This document shows positions 6,199 through 12,934 of a DNA stretch of 33,265 bases, piece after piece. Source of the stretch: an uncultured Clostridia bacterium (lineage in GTDB: Bacteria; Bacillota; Clostridia; TANB77; CAG-508). The position numbers were made by a program, and so were the translations under genes. The notes under the pieces are model-generated. The model did not search any database. It was not told the origin of the DNA and was given only the letters and a program-made list of their open reading frames with translations. The first letter of the stretch is position 1, and each line of letters begins with the position of its first letter. The stretch is from assembly GCA_944387455.1 (NCBI GenBank), contig CALXEY010000008.1, positions 1-33,265 on the forward strand, written 5' to 3'.

Positions 6199-6337
6199 AC
6201 ATAATACCTATTTTTTTAGCCATCTTTTTTCCTTGTTTCATCATAGATTTTTTGTTCATTTTACCACTTTCAGCATACATTAAAACTAAACCTGTTGTAA
6301 TTAAACCACCAATCATAACACCTTTAATAAATTTCAT
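6197..6337 (-). CDS. 46-residue membrane protein
   Basis: A short gene with a strong ribosome binding site (AAGGAGAGGTGAAG) upstream of the ATG at 6335-6337. The product starts MKFIKGVMIGGLITTGLVLM, one membrane span with glycines, followed by a very basic tail (KMNKKSMMKQGKKMAKKIG). This resembles small YtxH-like single-span proteins of clostridia; function unknown. It is the third gene of an operon after the two TauE/SafE halves. Its ribosome binding site contains AGGAGAGGT, complementary over nine bases to the loop of the small RNA encoded just beyond its 3' end on the other strand. Confidence 0.7.
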   Translation of the reverse strand: MKFIKGVMIGGLITTGLVLMYAESGKMNKKSMMKQGKKMAKKIGIM

Positions 6338-6364
6338 TTTTACTTCACCTCTCCTTTTTATTTA

Positions 6365-6742
6365 TTATTGTTTATTTTTAGCTTTTTTATTCTGTTTTAT
6401 AATGGAATATATTTCATTTATTGTAATTAAAATAAGAAAAATACCAAAACTCTTTTTTAAGATATTAACATCCATATTAAGAGAAATATTTGCACCATTA
6501 ATTGCCCCTAAAATTCCAAAGATTGAAATTATTATTCCATTTTTCAAACTTAAATTATTATTTTTTATATTAACAAAAATAGAAGCCAAAGATGCTGGAA
6601 TAAAAAATATTAAATTAATTCCTTGTGCTATATGTTGCTCTACTCCCATAAGAAAAGTAAGTAAAAATATTAATATAGTTCCACCACCCATACCTGTACC
6701 ACTTACAATCCCAGAAACAAAACCAATTAATATATATACCAT
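6365..6742 (-). CDS. Half-size TauE/SafE family permease, second unit
   Basis: 125 residues, hydrophobic throughout with about four membrane spans. The N-terminal signature GFVSGIVSGTGMGGGTILIF is the TauE/SafE (DUF81) motif, and the central ASLASIFVNIKNN loop fits the half-repeat of that family. A full-length TauE/SafE transporter has two such halves, about 250 residues; here the halves are separate genes, this one following its mate by 11 bases. They probably form a heterodimer exporting a sulfonate, sulfite or similar organic anion; substrate unknown. The basic tail (KQNKKAKNKQ) faces the cytoplasm by the positive-inside rule. Confidence 0.8.
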   Translation of the reverse strand: MVYILIGFVSGIVSGTGMGGGTILIFLLTFLMGVEQHIAQGINLIFFIPASLASIFVNIKNNNLSLKNGIIISIFGILGAINGANISLNMDVNILKKSFGIFLILITINEIYSIIKQNKKAKNKQ

Positions 6743-6753
6743 ATTTCTCCCTT

Positions 6754-7098
6754 CTACTTTAACATATTATAAGAAGCATAAATTAAAAATATAATAAACA
6801 TTATTTTAAAAACTTTTACAGGTAATTTTTTTAATAATTTTGCACCTATAAAACCTCCAATAGTTCCTCCTATAGCACAAAGAATTGCAATTTTCCAATC
6901 TATTAAATTATCTTTATAATAAAATAAACTACTTGTTATAACCATTGGTAATATACAAAATACAGAGGTTCCTCTAGCTCTTGTTTCCTTTACATTTAAC
7001 AAATATACAAATGCAGGAACTAATATCATACCACCACCAGTTGAAAATAGTCCACTTATAATTCCAGCACATATTCCAATTAAAACTTTTTTAAACAT
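6754..7098 (-). CDS. Half-size TauE/SafE family permease, first unit
   Basis: 114 residues, about four membrane spans. GICAGIISGLFSTGGGMILVPAF is shortened from the family's opening motif, with the triple glycine intact, and ETRARGTSVFCILP is the conserved loop that follows span 2. It is the first gene of a three-gene operon (this, its mate, a 46-residue membrane protein). The start ATG lies directly after the terminator hairpin of rarA with only a short AGG as ribosome binding site, which is weak for this genome. Confidence 0.8.
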   Translation of the reverse strand: MFKKVLIGICAGIISGLFSTGGGMILVPAFVYLLNVKETRARGTSVFCILPMVITSSLFYYKDNLIDWKIAILCAIGGTIGGFIGAKLLKKLPVKVFKIMFIIFLIYASYNMLK

Positions 7099-7104
7099 AA
7101 TAAA

Positions 7105-7124
7105 AACCTACTTTATAGTAGGTT
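7105..7124 (-). terminator. Terminator of the HD-ruvA-rarA operon
   Basis: AACCTAC (7105-7111) and GTAGGTT (7118-7124) pair over six bases; on the minus strand the stem is followed by TTTTTATT. It lies 42 bases after the rarA stop and ends seven bases before the next start codon. Confidence 0.75.
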
Positions 7125-7166
7125 CTCCAATTTTTAGTTTTTTATTTATTTTAGTTTTAAATTTTG

Positions 7167-8430
7167 TTATTTTTTTGTTTTATCTAATTTGTCTGGAATA
7201 TCTGTATCATCATAATATTTAGTTCCAACCATTTTATCTGGAAGATACTGTTGTTCTACATAATGCCCTGGATAATCGTGTGGATATTTATATCCTTCAC
7301 TATATCCAAGTTCTTTCATCTTTTCTATTGGAGCATTTCTTATATGCATAGGAACTTCTCCAGTGTCTTTATTTTTCACATCTTCTAGAGCTTTGTTAAT
7401 TGCCATATAAGACGCATTTGATTTTGGTGATGTAGCAATATAAATTGCAGCTTCTGAAAGTAATATTCTAGCTTCTGGCATACCTATCATATGTACTGCT
7501 TGCATTGCACTATTTGCAACAACAAGTGCCATTGGGTTAGCCATACCAACATCTTCTGATGCACAAATTACTATTCTTCTTGCTAAAAACATTGGATCTT
7601 CACCACCATTTAATGCTCTTGCTAAATAAAACACAACAGCATCTGGGTCTGAACCTCTCATTGACTTTATAAATGCACTTATATTATCATAATGTTCTTC
7701 TCCATTTTTATCAAAAATAGCTTTTCTTTCTTGGACACTATTTTTTATTATCTCATCTGTTAAATGTATATATCCATCTTCACTCATTTCTGTAGTTAAT
7801 GTTGCAACTTCTAAACCATTTAGTGCTGTTCTTACATCTCCATTACTAATTTTTGCAAGTTTTCTTAAAGTTTCATCTTCTATTTTTATATTATATTCTC
7901 CGAAGCCCTTCTTTCTTCACTAAAGCATTTTTTAATATTTGATATATATTATCTTCTGTTAATGGGTTTAATTTTATTACCATAGACCTAGAAATTAAAG
8001 CCTTATTTACTTCAAAATAAGGATTTTCTGTTGTTGCACCAATTAAAATTATAGTTCCATTTTCTACATATGGTAAAAGTGCATCTTGTTGTAATTTATT
8101 AAATCTATGTATCTCATCAATAAACAATATACTTTTTCCACTAGGATTTAGCATAAAGTTTTTTGTCTCCTCTATTACTCTTTTAATGTCTGCTACACCT
8201 GCTGTTACTGCATTTATTTTATAAAATTTGTATTTAGTTGTTTCACTAATTACTCTAGCAAGCGAAGTTTTACCACAACCTGGAGGTCCAAATAATATTA
8301 TGCTTGATAACCTATCTGCTTTTATTGTTCTATATAATACTTTGTCTTTTGATAAAATATGTTCTTGACCTACATAATCTTCTAAGGTTTTAGGTCTCAT
8401 ACGAAAAGCTAGTGGTTCATTTGAATTCAA
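7167..8430 (-). CDS. rarA: RarA (MgsA) replication-associated AAA ATPase, with a +1 frame shift at CGG
   Basis: Clamp-loader-like ATPase that acts at stalled replication forks. The first frame (8430 to about 7903) has Walker A GPPGCGKTS, Walker B LFIDEIHRF and sensor 1 IGATTENP; the second frame (to 7167) has the RarA C-terminal domain (SAFIKSMRGSDPDAVVFYLA; GYKYPHDYPGHYVEQQYLP). The frames join at 7900-7902: GGG CTT C GGA GAA. Dropping one C gives the family's G-L-G-x-Y sequence and a 420-residue protein, the usual length. Read conventionally, the first frame stops four codons later. Start is TTG at 8428-8430, with GGAAGTGAG upstream. It is third in the operon after ruvA. Apart from this site the gene is fully intact, which argues against decay. 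Confidence 0.88.
7900..7902 (-). other. In-frame CGG at a +1 frame shift in rarA (site A)
   Basis: Minus-strand context GGG CTT CGG AGA ATA TAA in the upstream frame; skipping the C gives GGG CTT GGA GAA TAT. The glycine obtained matches the conserved G-L-G of RarA. The CGG is preceded by T and followed by A, as at sites B-D to within A/T. Confidence 0.75.
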
Positions 8431-8443
8431 AATTTCTCACTTC

Positions 8444-9073
8444 CTATCTATTTAACAAGTTTAAACCTTTTTTTATTAATTCTTCTGTTGATAATTCTTT
8501 TACATCTAATTTTTCAAAAGCTTTTTCAATTTCTTTTTTATTGTATCCAAGAACTTGCAATGCTTGTATTGCTTCACTTACTTTTTCTTTTACTTCAGCA
8601 ATATCAAAAATTCTACTATTTTGTTTTTCGTTTTTATTTATTTGTTCTTTTATTTCTTCCACTGCTTGTTCTTTCTTAATTTTATCTTTTAATTCTAATA
8701 TTATTCTCTTAGCAGATTTAGGTCCAATTCCTGGTATTTCTGTTAACACTTTTACATCTTCAGAAACAACTGCTAAAGCAAATTCTGAAGGTGTACAAGT
8801 TGCAAGCATAGCTAAAGCTGTTCTAGCTCCTACACCACTTACCCCAAGTAATAATTCAAACATTTTAAGTTCTTCTTGTGTATTAAAACCAAATATACTT
8901 ATATCATCTTCTCTTACTCTGTAATATGTATGTACTTTAACGGTATCTCCAATATTTCCTAAATTTTCAATACCTGCTTCTGACATAAATACTTTGTAAC
9001 CAAGCCCTCCAACATCAATTACAACATATTCTGTCATCTTTGCTTCTAATTTTCCTCTAATATATGCTAACAT
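8444..9073 (-). CDS. ruvA: RuvA, Holliday junction branch migration subunit
   Basis: 209 residues, full family length. The N-terminal OB fold (MLAYIRGKL...VIDVGGLGYKV), the twin helix-hairpin-helix motifs (LLGVSGVGARTALAML and LTEIPGIGPKSAKRIILEL) and the C-terminal three-helix domain (VSEAIQALQVLGYNKKEIEKAF, which contacts RuvB) are all present, linked by an acidic/basic hinge. RuvA tetramers bind four-way junctions and load the RuvB motor. ruvB is not in the window; the gene is instead followed by rarA after 13 bases, so two fork-rescue functions share one message. The ribosome binding site (GTGAGAG) is moderate. Confidence 0.95.
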   Translation of the reverse strand: MLAYIRGKLEAKMTEYVVIDVGGLGYKVFMSEAGIENLGNIGDTVKVHTYYRVREDDISIFGFNTQEELKMFELLLGVSGVGARTALAMLATCTPSEFALAVVSEDVKVLTEIPGIGPKSAKRIILELKDKIKKEQAVEEIKEQINKNEKQNSRIFDIAEVKEKVSEAIQALQVLGYNKKEIEKAFEKLDVKELSTEELIKKGLNLLNR

Positions 9074-9105
9074 TTTAAACTCTCACTTTCATATTATTTT
9101 TTGAT

Positions 9106-9660
9106 TTAAGTATCATAAAAATATGTAGCTTCTAAATCTGCTTCATGTGTTAATAATGCTATTGGATATTTTGTATATGCTGCTCCTATTGCATTATAAT
9201 TTTCTTTAGCTTCTGTATATCCCATATGCCATCTTATTGAGTATTTCTCTTCTGGTGTTAATTTCATATATTCTGTAATCATCATAACAGATTTTTCTCC
9301 ATGTCCATATGGTATTGTATCATCTATTGTATAATATGGTACTTTTTCCCATACTCCTAGTGCATTTTTTGCATTACGGTAGTCTACTTTATAAAAATTT
9401 GTCTTACAAATATCGTGAAGTAAACCAATTATTATTATTGATTCTTCAGGTATTTTAATATCCATTATACAATTTTCTACTTTATGTTTTAATATTTCAT
9501 ATACTTTTAAGCTATGCTCAACAAGTCCACCTTCATGGCTTCCATGAAATCTTGTACTTGCTGGTGCTTTAAAAAAGTCTGATTTTTCTAAAAAGTTTAT
9601 TAAATCTTCTATTCCTTCTCTTTTTACTTTTCTTAGTATTTCTAAAAATTCTTCTTTCAT
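9106..9660 (-). CDS. HD domain phosphohydrolase
   Basis: 184 residues. The HD signature is clear: H49 in GGLVEHSLKVYEIL, then H82-D83 in GLLHDICK, a later GHGEKS histidine and RWHMG, ending with LLTHEADLEATY. It resembles the stand-alone HD domain of the YhaM-type 3'-5' exoribonucleases and related clostridial hydrolases, but it lacks their OB-fold nucleic-acid-binding domain. It is the first gene of the operon with ruvA and rarA, 32 bases ahead of ruvA, and is read from a strong promoter at 9693-9721. Nucleotide or nucleic acid phosphoesters are the likely substrates; details unknown. Confidence 0.8.
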   Translation of the reverse strand: MKEEFLEILRKVKREGIEDLINFLEKSDFFKAPASTRFHGSHEGGLVEHSLKVYEILKHKVENCIMDIKIPEESIIIIGLLHDICKTNFYKVDYRNAKNALGVWEKVPYYTIDDTIPYGHGEKSVMMITEYMKLTPEEKYSIRWHMGYTEAKENYNAIGAAYTKYPIALLTHEADLEATYFYDT

Positions 9661-9692
9661 TTTATCCCTCTTTTCTTGTTTTAACTTTGCTA

Positions 9693-9721
9693 ATTATATA
9701 GAAAAAGGGAAAAAAAGTCAA
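9693..9721 (-). promoter_or_regulatory. Promoter of the HD-ruvA-rarA operon
   Basis: On the minus strand TTGACT (9716-9721) and TATAAT (9693-9698) are 17 bases apart, with a pyrimidine-rich spacer. The start codon lies 32 bases further on, after GAGGGA. Confidence 0.75.
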
Positions 9722-9758
9722 TAGATTTATAGAACATTTTTTTGGTTTATTTCAAAAA

Positions 9759-9781
9759 AGATAGAGAAACTTCCCTATCTT
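9759..9781 (-). terminator. Terminator of the AAA ATPase gene
   Basis: On the minus strand AAGATAGGGAA pairs with TTCTCTATCTT (one G-T pair), followed by TTTT. The 5' arm overlaps the TAA stop codon. Confidence 0.75.
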
Positions 9782-10970
9782 AATTATTTTCTAAAGAATT
9801 CATTAACAAGAATTCTTTTAATTTAATATGCCTAACTGTACTTGTTGAATAATCTATATCATCATTAGTAATTATTATTTTTTGTGATAAATTATCTATA
9901 TTAGTAAATGCAGAAAATTCACGATTATATGTCTTTTCTTCCGCTATACTATATGCTACTTGTATATAATATTTTTTGTTGTTTTTTTGTGCAAGAAAAT
10001 CTATTTTTCTTCCATTATTAGAAAACACATTAATTTTATATCCCATATATATAAGTTCATTGTAAACTATATTTTCTAAATTATGTGTTAAATCATATCT
10101 ATTATCCATACATCTAATAGAATTAAAAGCTACGTCTGTATTATAAATTTTATAGTAATATGCAAGTTCAGTTTTTGTTTTAGATGAATACTGCTTAACA
10201 GATTCTATTATATATGCTTCTTCTAAATAGCTTAAATATTTAATAATAGTATTTATTGAACAGTTTTCATTTTTATCTTTTATATAATTATGAATTGATT
10301 GAGCTGAAACAATTCTGCTGTTTGACCTTAGTATATAATTCACAAAATTTTTGAATAAGTTTTCTTTTTTTATTTTATATCTATTTAATAAATCATTTAT
10401 AACTATTGTATCATCTAAATCATTTAAATATCTATTTCTTGCATCTTCTGTATCAAACTCAAATCTCTTTGGAAAGCCTCCCCACACTAAATAATCTGTA
10501 ATATTAGCTTCTTTCCCTAATTCTTTTGTATATTCTAGTATTTCTTTATATACAAAAGGTCTAACTTTAAAAGAAACATATCTACCACTTAATTCTTTTG
10601 TAAATTCTTTAGAAAGTAATTTTGAATTTGATCCAGTTATAAATACAGAATTGTTATATAATCTTAATGTCTTGCAGGCTTCTTGCCAATCTTCTAACAT
10701 TTGTATCTCATCTAAAAATATATAACATCTTCCTTCTTTTTTATTATTTTCAATATAATTAATTAAATCATTACTATTTTGTATATTTGTTAAAATTCTT
10801 TTATCTTCAAAATTTAAATAAATTACATTATCTGTTTTTTGCTCTATCTCTTTTTTAATTTGCTCCAAAATAACAGATTTTCCAGAACGTCTTATACCTG
10901 TTATAATTTTTATTAAATCAGAATCATAGAACTCTCGTACTGGCTCTATATAATGTTCTCTATAAATCAT
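9780..10970 (-). CDS. AAA ATPase with DUF4143 C-terminal domain
   Basis: 396 residues of the widespread ATPase family often annotated 'ATP-binding protein, DUF4143'. Walker A is GIRRSGKS (residues 25-32), Walker B is CYIFLDEIQ near residue 90, and sensor 1 is FITGSNSKLL. A winged-helix-like middle (RYKIKKENLFKNFVNYILR...) is followed by the DUF4143 nuclease-like end with KIDFLAQ and YIQVAYSI, which look like a remnant D-Q/E-V-K type metal site. The cellular role of this family is not settled; mobile-element or stress links have been proposed. It is a single-gene unit with a perfect consensus promoter overlain by repeats, so it is probably kept repressed. Confidence 0.8.
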   Translation of the reverse strand: MIYREHYIEPVREFYDSDLIKIITGIRRSGKSVILEQIKKEIEQKTDNVIYLNFEDKRILTNIQNSNDLINYIENNKKEGRCYIFLDEIQMLEDWQEACKTLRLYNNSVFITGSNSKLLSKEFTKELSGRYVSFKVRPFVYKEILEYTKELGKEANITDYLVWGGFPKRFEFDTEDARNRYLNDLDDTIVINDLLNRYKIKKENLFKNFVNYILRSNSRIVSAQSIHNYIKDKNENCSINTIIKYLSYLEEAYIIESVKQYSSKTKTELAYYYKIYNTDVAFNSIRCMDNRYDLTHNLENIVYNELIYMGYKINVFSNNGRKIDFLAQKNNKKYYIQVAYSIAEEKTYNREFSAFTNIDNLSQKIIITNDDIDYSTSTVRHIKLKEFLLMNSLENN

Positions 10971-10988
10971 ACTATCACCTCTATAATT

Positions 10989-11017
10989 ATTATACTGAAA
11001 GATTTTTAAATTGTCAA
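10989..11017 (-). promoter_or_regulatory. Perfect consensus promoter of the AAA ATPase gene
   Basis: On the minus strand TTGACA (11012-11017) and TATAAT (10989-10994) lie 17 bases apart, both matching consensus exactly. Half of an inverted repeat, AAATCTTTCAG, fills the spacer. A promoter this strong in front of a single accessory gene suggests tight repression. Confidence 0.85.
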
Positions 11018-11070
11018 GAAATCTTTCACTACCACTGAAAGATTTTCGTTTTTTTGTAAAATCTTTCAGT
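10995..11070. repeat. Four CTGAAAGATTT half-sites in two inverted pairs
   Basis: CTGAAAGATTT (10995-11005) faces AAATCTTTCA (11019-11028), and ACTGAAAGATTTT (11034-11046) faces its exact complement (11058-11070). The first pair brackets the -35 box of the AAA ATPase promoter and occupies its spacer; the second lies just upstream. No U tract follows on the minus strand, so it is not a normal terminator. The layout fits a multi-site operator. Confidence 0.75.
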
Positions 11071-11077
11071 AGAATAA

Positions 11078-12052
11078 CTATCTAGCTGTTTCTTCTTTTT
11101 CTTTTGCTCTTTCATTTTCACTCATATATTTTTTAAGTTTTCCTACTCTACGCTTAGTTCTAAAGTTTCCTAGCTTTAAACCTTCGTTTTCTAGTTTTTG
11201 TACAGTTTCTAAATCACAAGGTAACATCCTGCCATTTTTTACAGAATAGATATATGGTGTAACTGTTCTATAATCTCCTGTATCTGGGAAAATACAAAAA
11301 GTATAATTAGTCTCATTTCCAGCTTCATCTGTTCTTGCACACGAAAATTGAAGAATCTTTTTAGCATTATTTTTATCAAAAACTTCATTTATTAAAGCTG
11401 CATAATATTTATAAGCTTCTGAAGTCTCAATACCTTCCATACCATTATATGTTTCTTTACTTTCCATTATAATTTTTAAAGCTTCTTCTGGACTTAAATC
11501 AGAAACTCTCTCTTTTAAACTTGCAATAAAAGTATCTCTATAATCTCTAACACTATCAATATATCCAATTTCTACTAATATACTATCTAACTTCTCTTGA
11601 GGTAAAACATTGTTTACTCCAAATGCTTTAAAAAATCTAGGTCTCATTTTAGTATGTATACAATACAAATCTAATTGTAAATCTGCTGAAATTGCTTTTC
11701 CATTTTTCAAAACTATTACATTATTTATATGGTCATCAAATTCGTTATCTTGTTCTATAAAACTATTTATTCCTAAACTTTTAAGCACTTCTCTATATAA
11801 ATATGAAAGTGTAATACATACGATCTTTCTTTTCTTAGCAACTTTATCAATATCTTTTCTATCCTTTTTGGCTTCCTCTATTGCTTTTCCTCTTGTAAAA
11901 ATATTTCCAAAAAAATATCTTTCATCAAAAGACTTCATTTTTCCAAGAGTAATATATGCATATAAAGCTCTTTTAATTTCTATATCTATATCTGTACCAG
12001 TAAAATCTGGCATTTCACTTTTTATTTTATCCACTATTTCATTTTTTGTCAT
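11078..12052 (-). CDS. Transglutaminase-like protein
   Basis: 324 residues. A papain-like transglutaminase core can be seen: C79 in IVCITLSYLYREVL, H108 in DDHINNVIVL and D124 in ISADLQLDL, with spacing compatible with the Cys-His-Asp triad and a conserved strand after the His. The N-terminal 70 residues (with ERYFFGNIFTRGKAIEE) and the C-terminal 100 residues are not recognised; the last 40 are strongly basic. No signal peptide, so it acts in the cytoplasm unless exported otherwise. Its substrate is unknown. The start ATG follows AAGGAATGA. It stands alone between the repeat-operator region and a hairpin at 12119-12145. Confidence 0.55.
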   Translation of the reverse strand: MTKNEIVDKIKSEMPDFTGTDIDIEIKRALYAYITLGKMKSFDERYFFGNIFTRGKAIEEAKKDRKDIDKVAKKRKIVCITLSYLYREVLKSLGINSFIEQDNEFDDHINNVIVLKNGKAISADLQLDLYCIHTKMRPRFFKAFGVNNVLPQEKLDSILVEIGYIDSVRDYRDTFIASLKERVSDLSPEEALKIIMESKETYNGMEGIETSEAYKYYAALINEVFDKNNAKKILQFSCARTDEAGNETNYTFCIFPDTGDYRTVTPYIYSVKNGRMLPCDLETVQKLENEGLKLGNFRTKRRVGKLKKYMSENERAKEKEETAR

Positions 12053-12118
12053 ATAATCATTCCTTATATTTCAGTATTTTTTATTTCTTATTTTCTTATT
12101 ATTTATTTATATTTATTA

Positions 12119-12145
12119 GGGAGTTCTATATAAGAACTCCCTTTT
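12119..12145. terminator. Hairpin between two minus-strand genes
   Basis: GGGAGTTCT (12119-12127) and AGAACTCCC (12133-12141) pair over five bases, with TTTT on the plus-strand side only. It lies just after the unrecognised gene at 12157-12765 on the minus strand, where no clear U tract follows, so it may act as a weak terminator or RNA-stability stem. Confidence 0.5.
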
Positions 12146-12156
12146 AGTGCTTTAAA

Positions 12157-12765
12157 TTACCTACAAGCCCAAGCAGATCTTTTGCTTTCTTGTTCAAAAG
12201 TAACATCTATATCAAGAGTTACAGTTGCAAGAATAGCACAATCTGTTCCAGCATCTTTGCCATCAGAAGTAAACAAAGTACAAGTATTAAGCTTCTGATT
12301 TTCAAGATACTTAATAATAAACTCTGTTCTCGCAGCATTTGTAAAGGTAGTAGTAGGTAACCAAATCTTACCTTCTGGTTTCTTATCCAGATACCTAAAC
12401 TCAAACTCCTTAACACTTCTTACAACCGCAAGACCTGGTTGTGAAAGAAGTACCCTTGGAATTTCGTCCATTTGAGCTGGACCATTGAACCAACCTTCTC
12501 TACCCCAAAGGTAGAATTTTTTGCTCATACAAACAGTAAGATATACTGGATGCATTTCTCCATTTCCAGGGTCTTCCTCATAATGAAGGAAAATTCCAGG
12601 AATCTCTTCAGGGTAATCGTAACTTGTAAAAGTTTGCTCCCTAAAGCCATTTATATGGCTTTTAACTACATACTTTCTGCTTACTTCTCCTTCCTGCACC
12701 CCAGGGTTTGGAATAATAATTTCTTTCGGCACTTGGTCTCTTGTAAGTGTACGTGGAACTTTCAT
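12157..12765 (-). CDS. Protein of unknown function, less AT-rich than its neighbours
   Basis: 202 residues without a family I recognise. It has no signal peptide or membrane span and contains many aromatic and proline residues (YLTVCMSKKFYLWGREGWF), suggesting a compact beta-rich fold. Four cysteines are spread over the second half. Codon use is visibly richer in G and C (CCA, GCG, CTT, GGG) than in the surrounding genes, so it is either highly expressed or acquired. The start ATG follows AAGGCGG. It has its own promoter and a perfect palindrome in the leader (12798-12811), and is closed by the hairpin at 12119-12145. Confidence 0.65.
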   Translation of the reverse strand: MKVPRTLTRDQVPKEIIIPNPGVQEGEVSRKYVVKSHINGFREQTFTSYDYPEEIPGIFLHYEEDPGNGEMHPVYLTVCMSKKFYLWGREGWFNGPAQMDEIPRVLLSQPGLAVVRSVKEFEFRYLDKKPEGKIWLPTTTFTNAARTEFIIKYLENQKLNTCTLFTSDGKDAGTDCAILATVTLDIDVTFEQESKRSAWACR

Positions 12766-12797
12766 TTTCCGCCTTTCTCTAAAGCCCTATACAACCA

Positions 12798-12848
12798 TAG
12801 TCATATGACTACAAAGACTATTATACTACATATAATTTTATTTTACAA
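12798..12848 (-). promoter_or_regulatory. Promoter and leader palindrome of the gene at 12157-12765
   Basis: On the minus strand TTGTAA (12843-12848) and TATAAT (12820-12825) are 17 bases apart. Just downstream, TAGTCATATGACTA (12798-12811) is a perfect 14-base palindrome around the expected +8 to +22, well placed for a dimeric repressor. Confidence 0.65.
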
Positions 12849-12857
12849 TGAGAATTT

Positions 12858-12926
12858 TGGGGACGGGGCTTTTTTGTCGCATTTTTACAATATTTTACAT
12901 TTCGCAACAAAAAAGCCCCGTCCCCA
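12858..12926. repeat. GC-rich extragenic palindrome
   Basis: A 23-bp inverted repeat with one mismatch, starting TGGGGACGGGGC (12858-12880 against 12904-12926), around a 23-base AT-rich loop. Its GC content is far above the surroundings. Elements starting GGGGACGG are scattered in many clostridial genomes and recall REP-type palindromes mobilised by RAYT transposases. It also lies 9 bases after the glucan synthase gene and has T tracts, so it may serve as its terminator. Confidence 0.7.
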
Positions 12927-12934
12927 TTTTCGCA

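Noticed and set aside
6365..7098. TauE/SafE gene split by a frame shift of the CGG type
   Set aside because: The two halves each have a start, their own N-terminal motif and an 11-base gap; no CGG is present, and half-size pairs are known for this family.
8412..8924. 170-residue open frame on the plus strand opposite ruvA
   Set aside because: It is an antisense shadow of ruvA, without a ribosome binding site.
10995..11070. CRISPR repeat array
   Set aside because: The repeats are inverted, only 10-13 bases long, sit on a promoter and have no uniform spacers or cas genes nearby.
12858..12926. Insertion sequence end
   Set aside because: No transposase frame, no partner repeat and no target duplication are visible around it.
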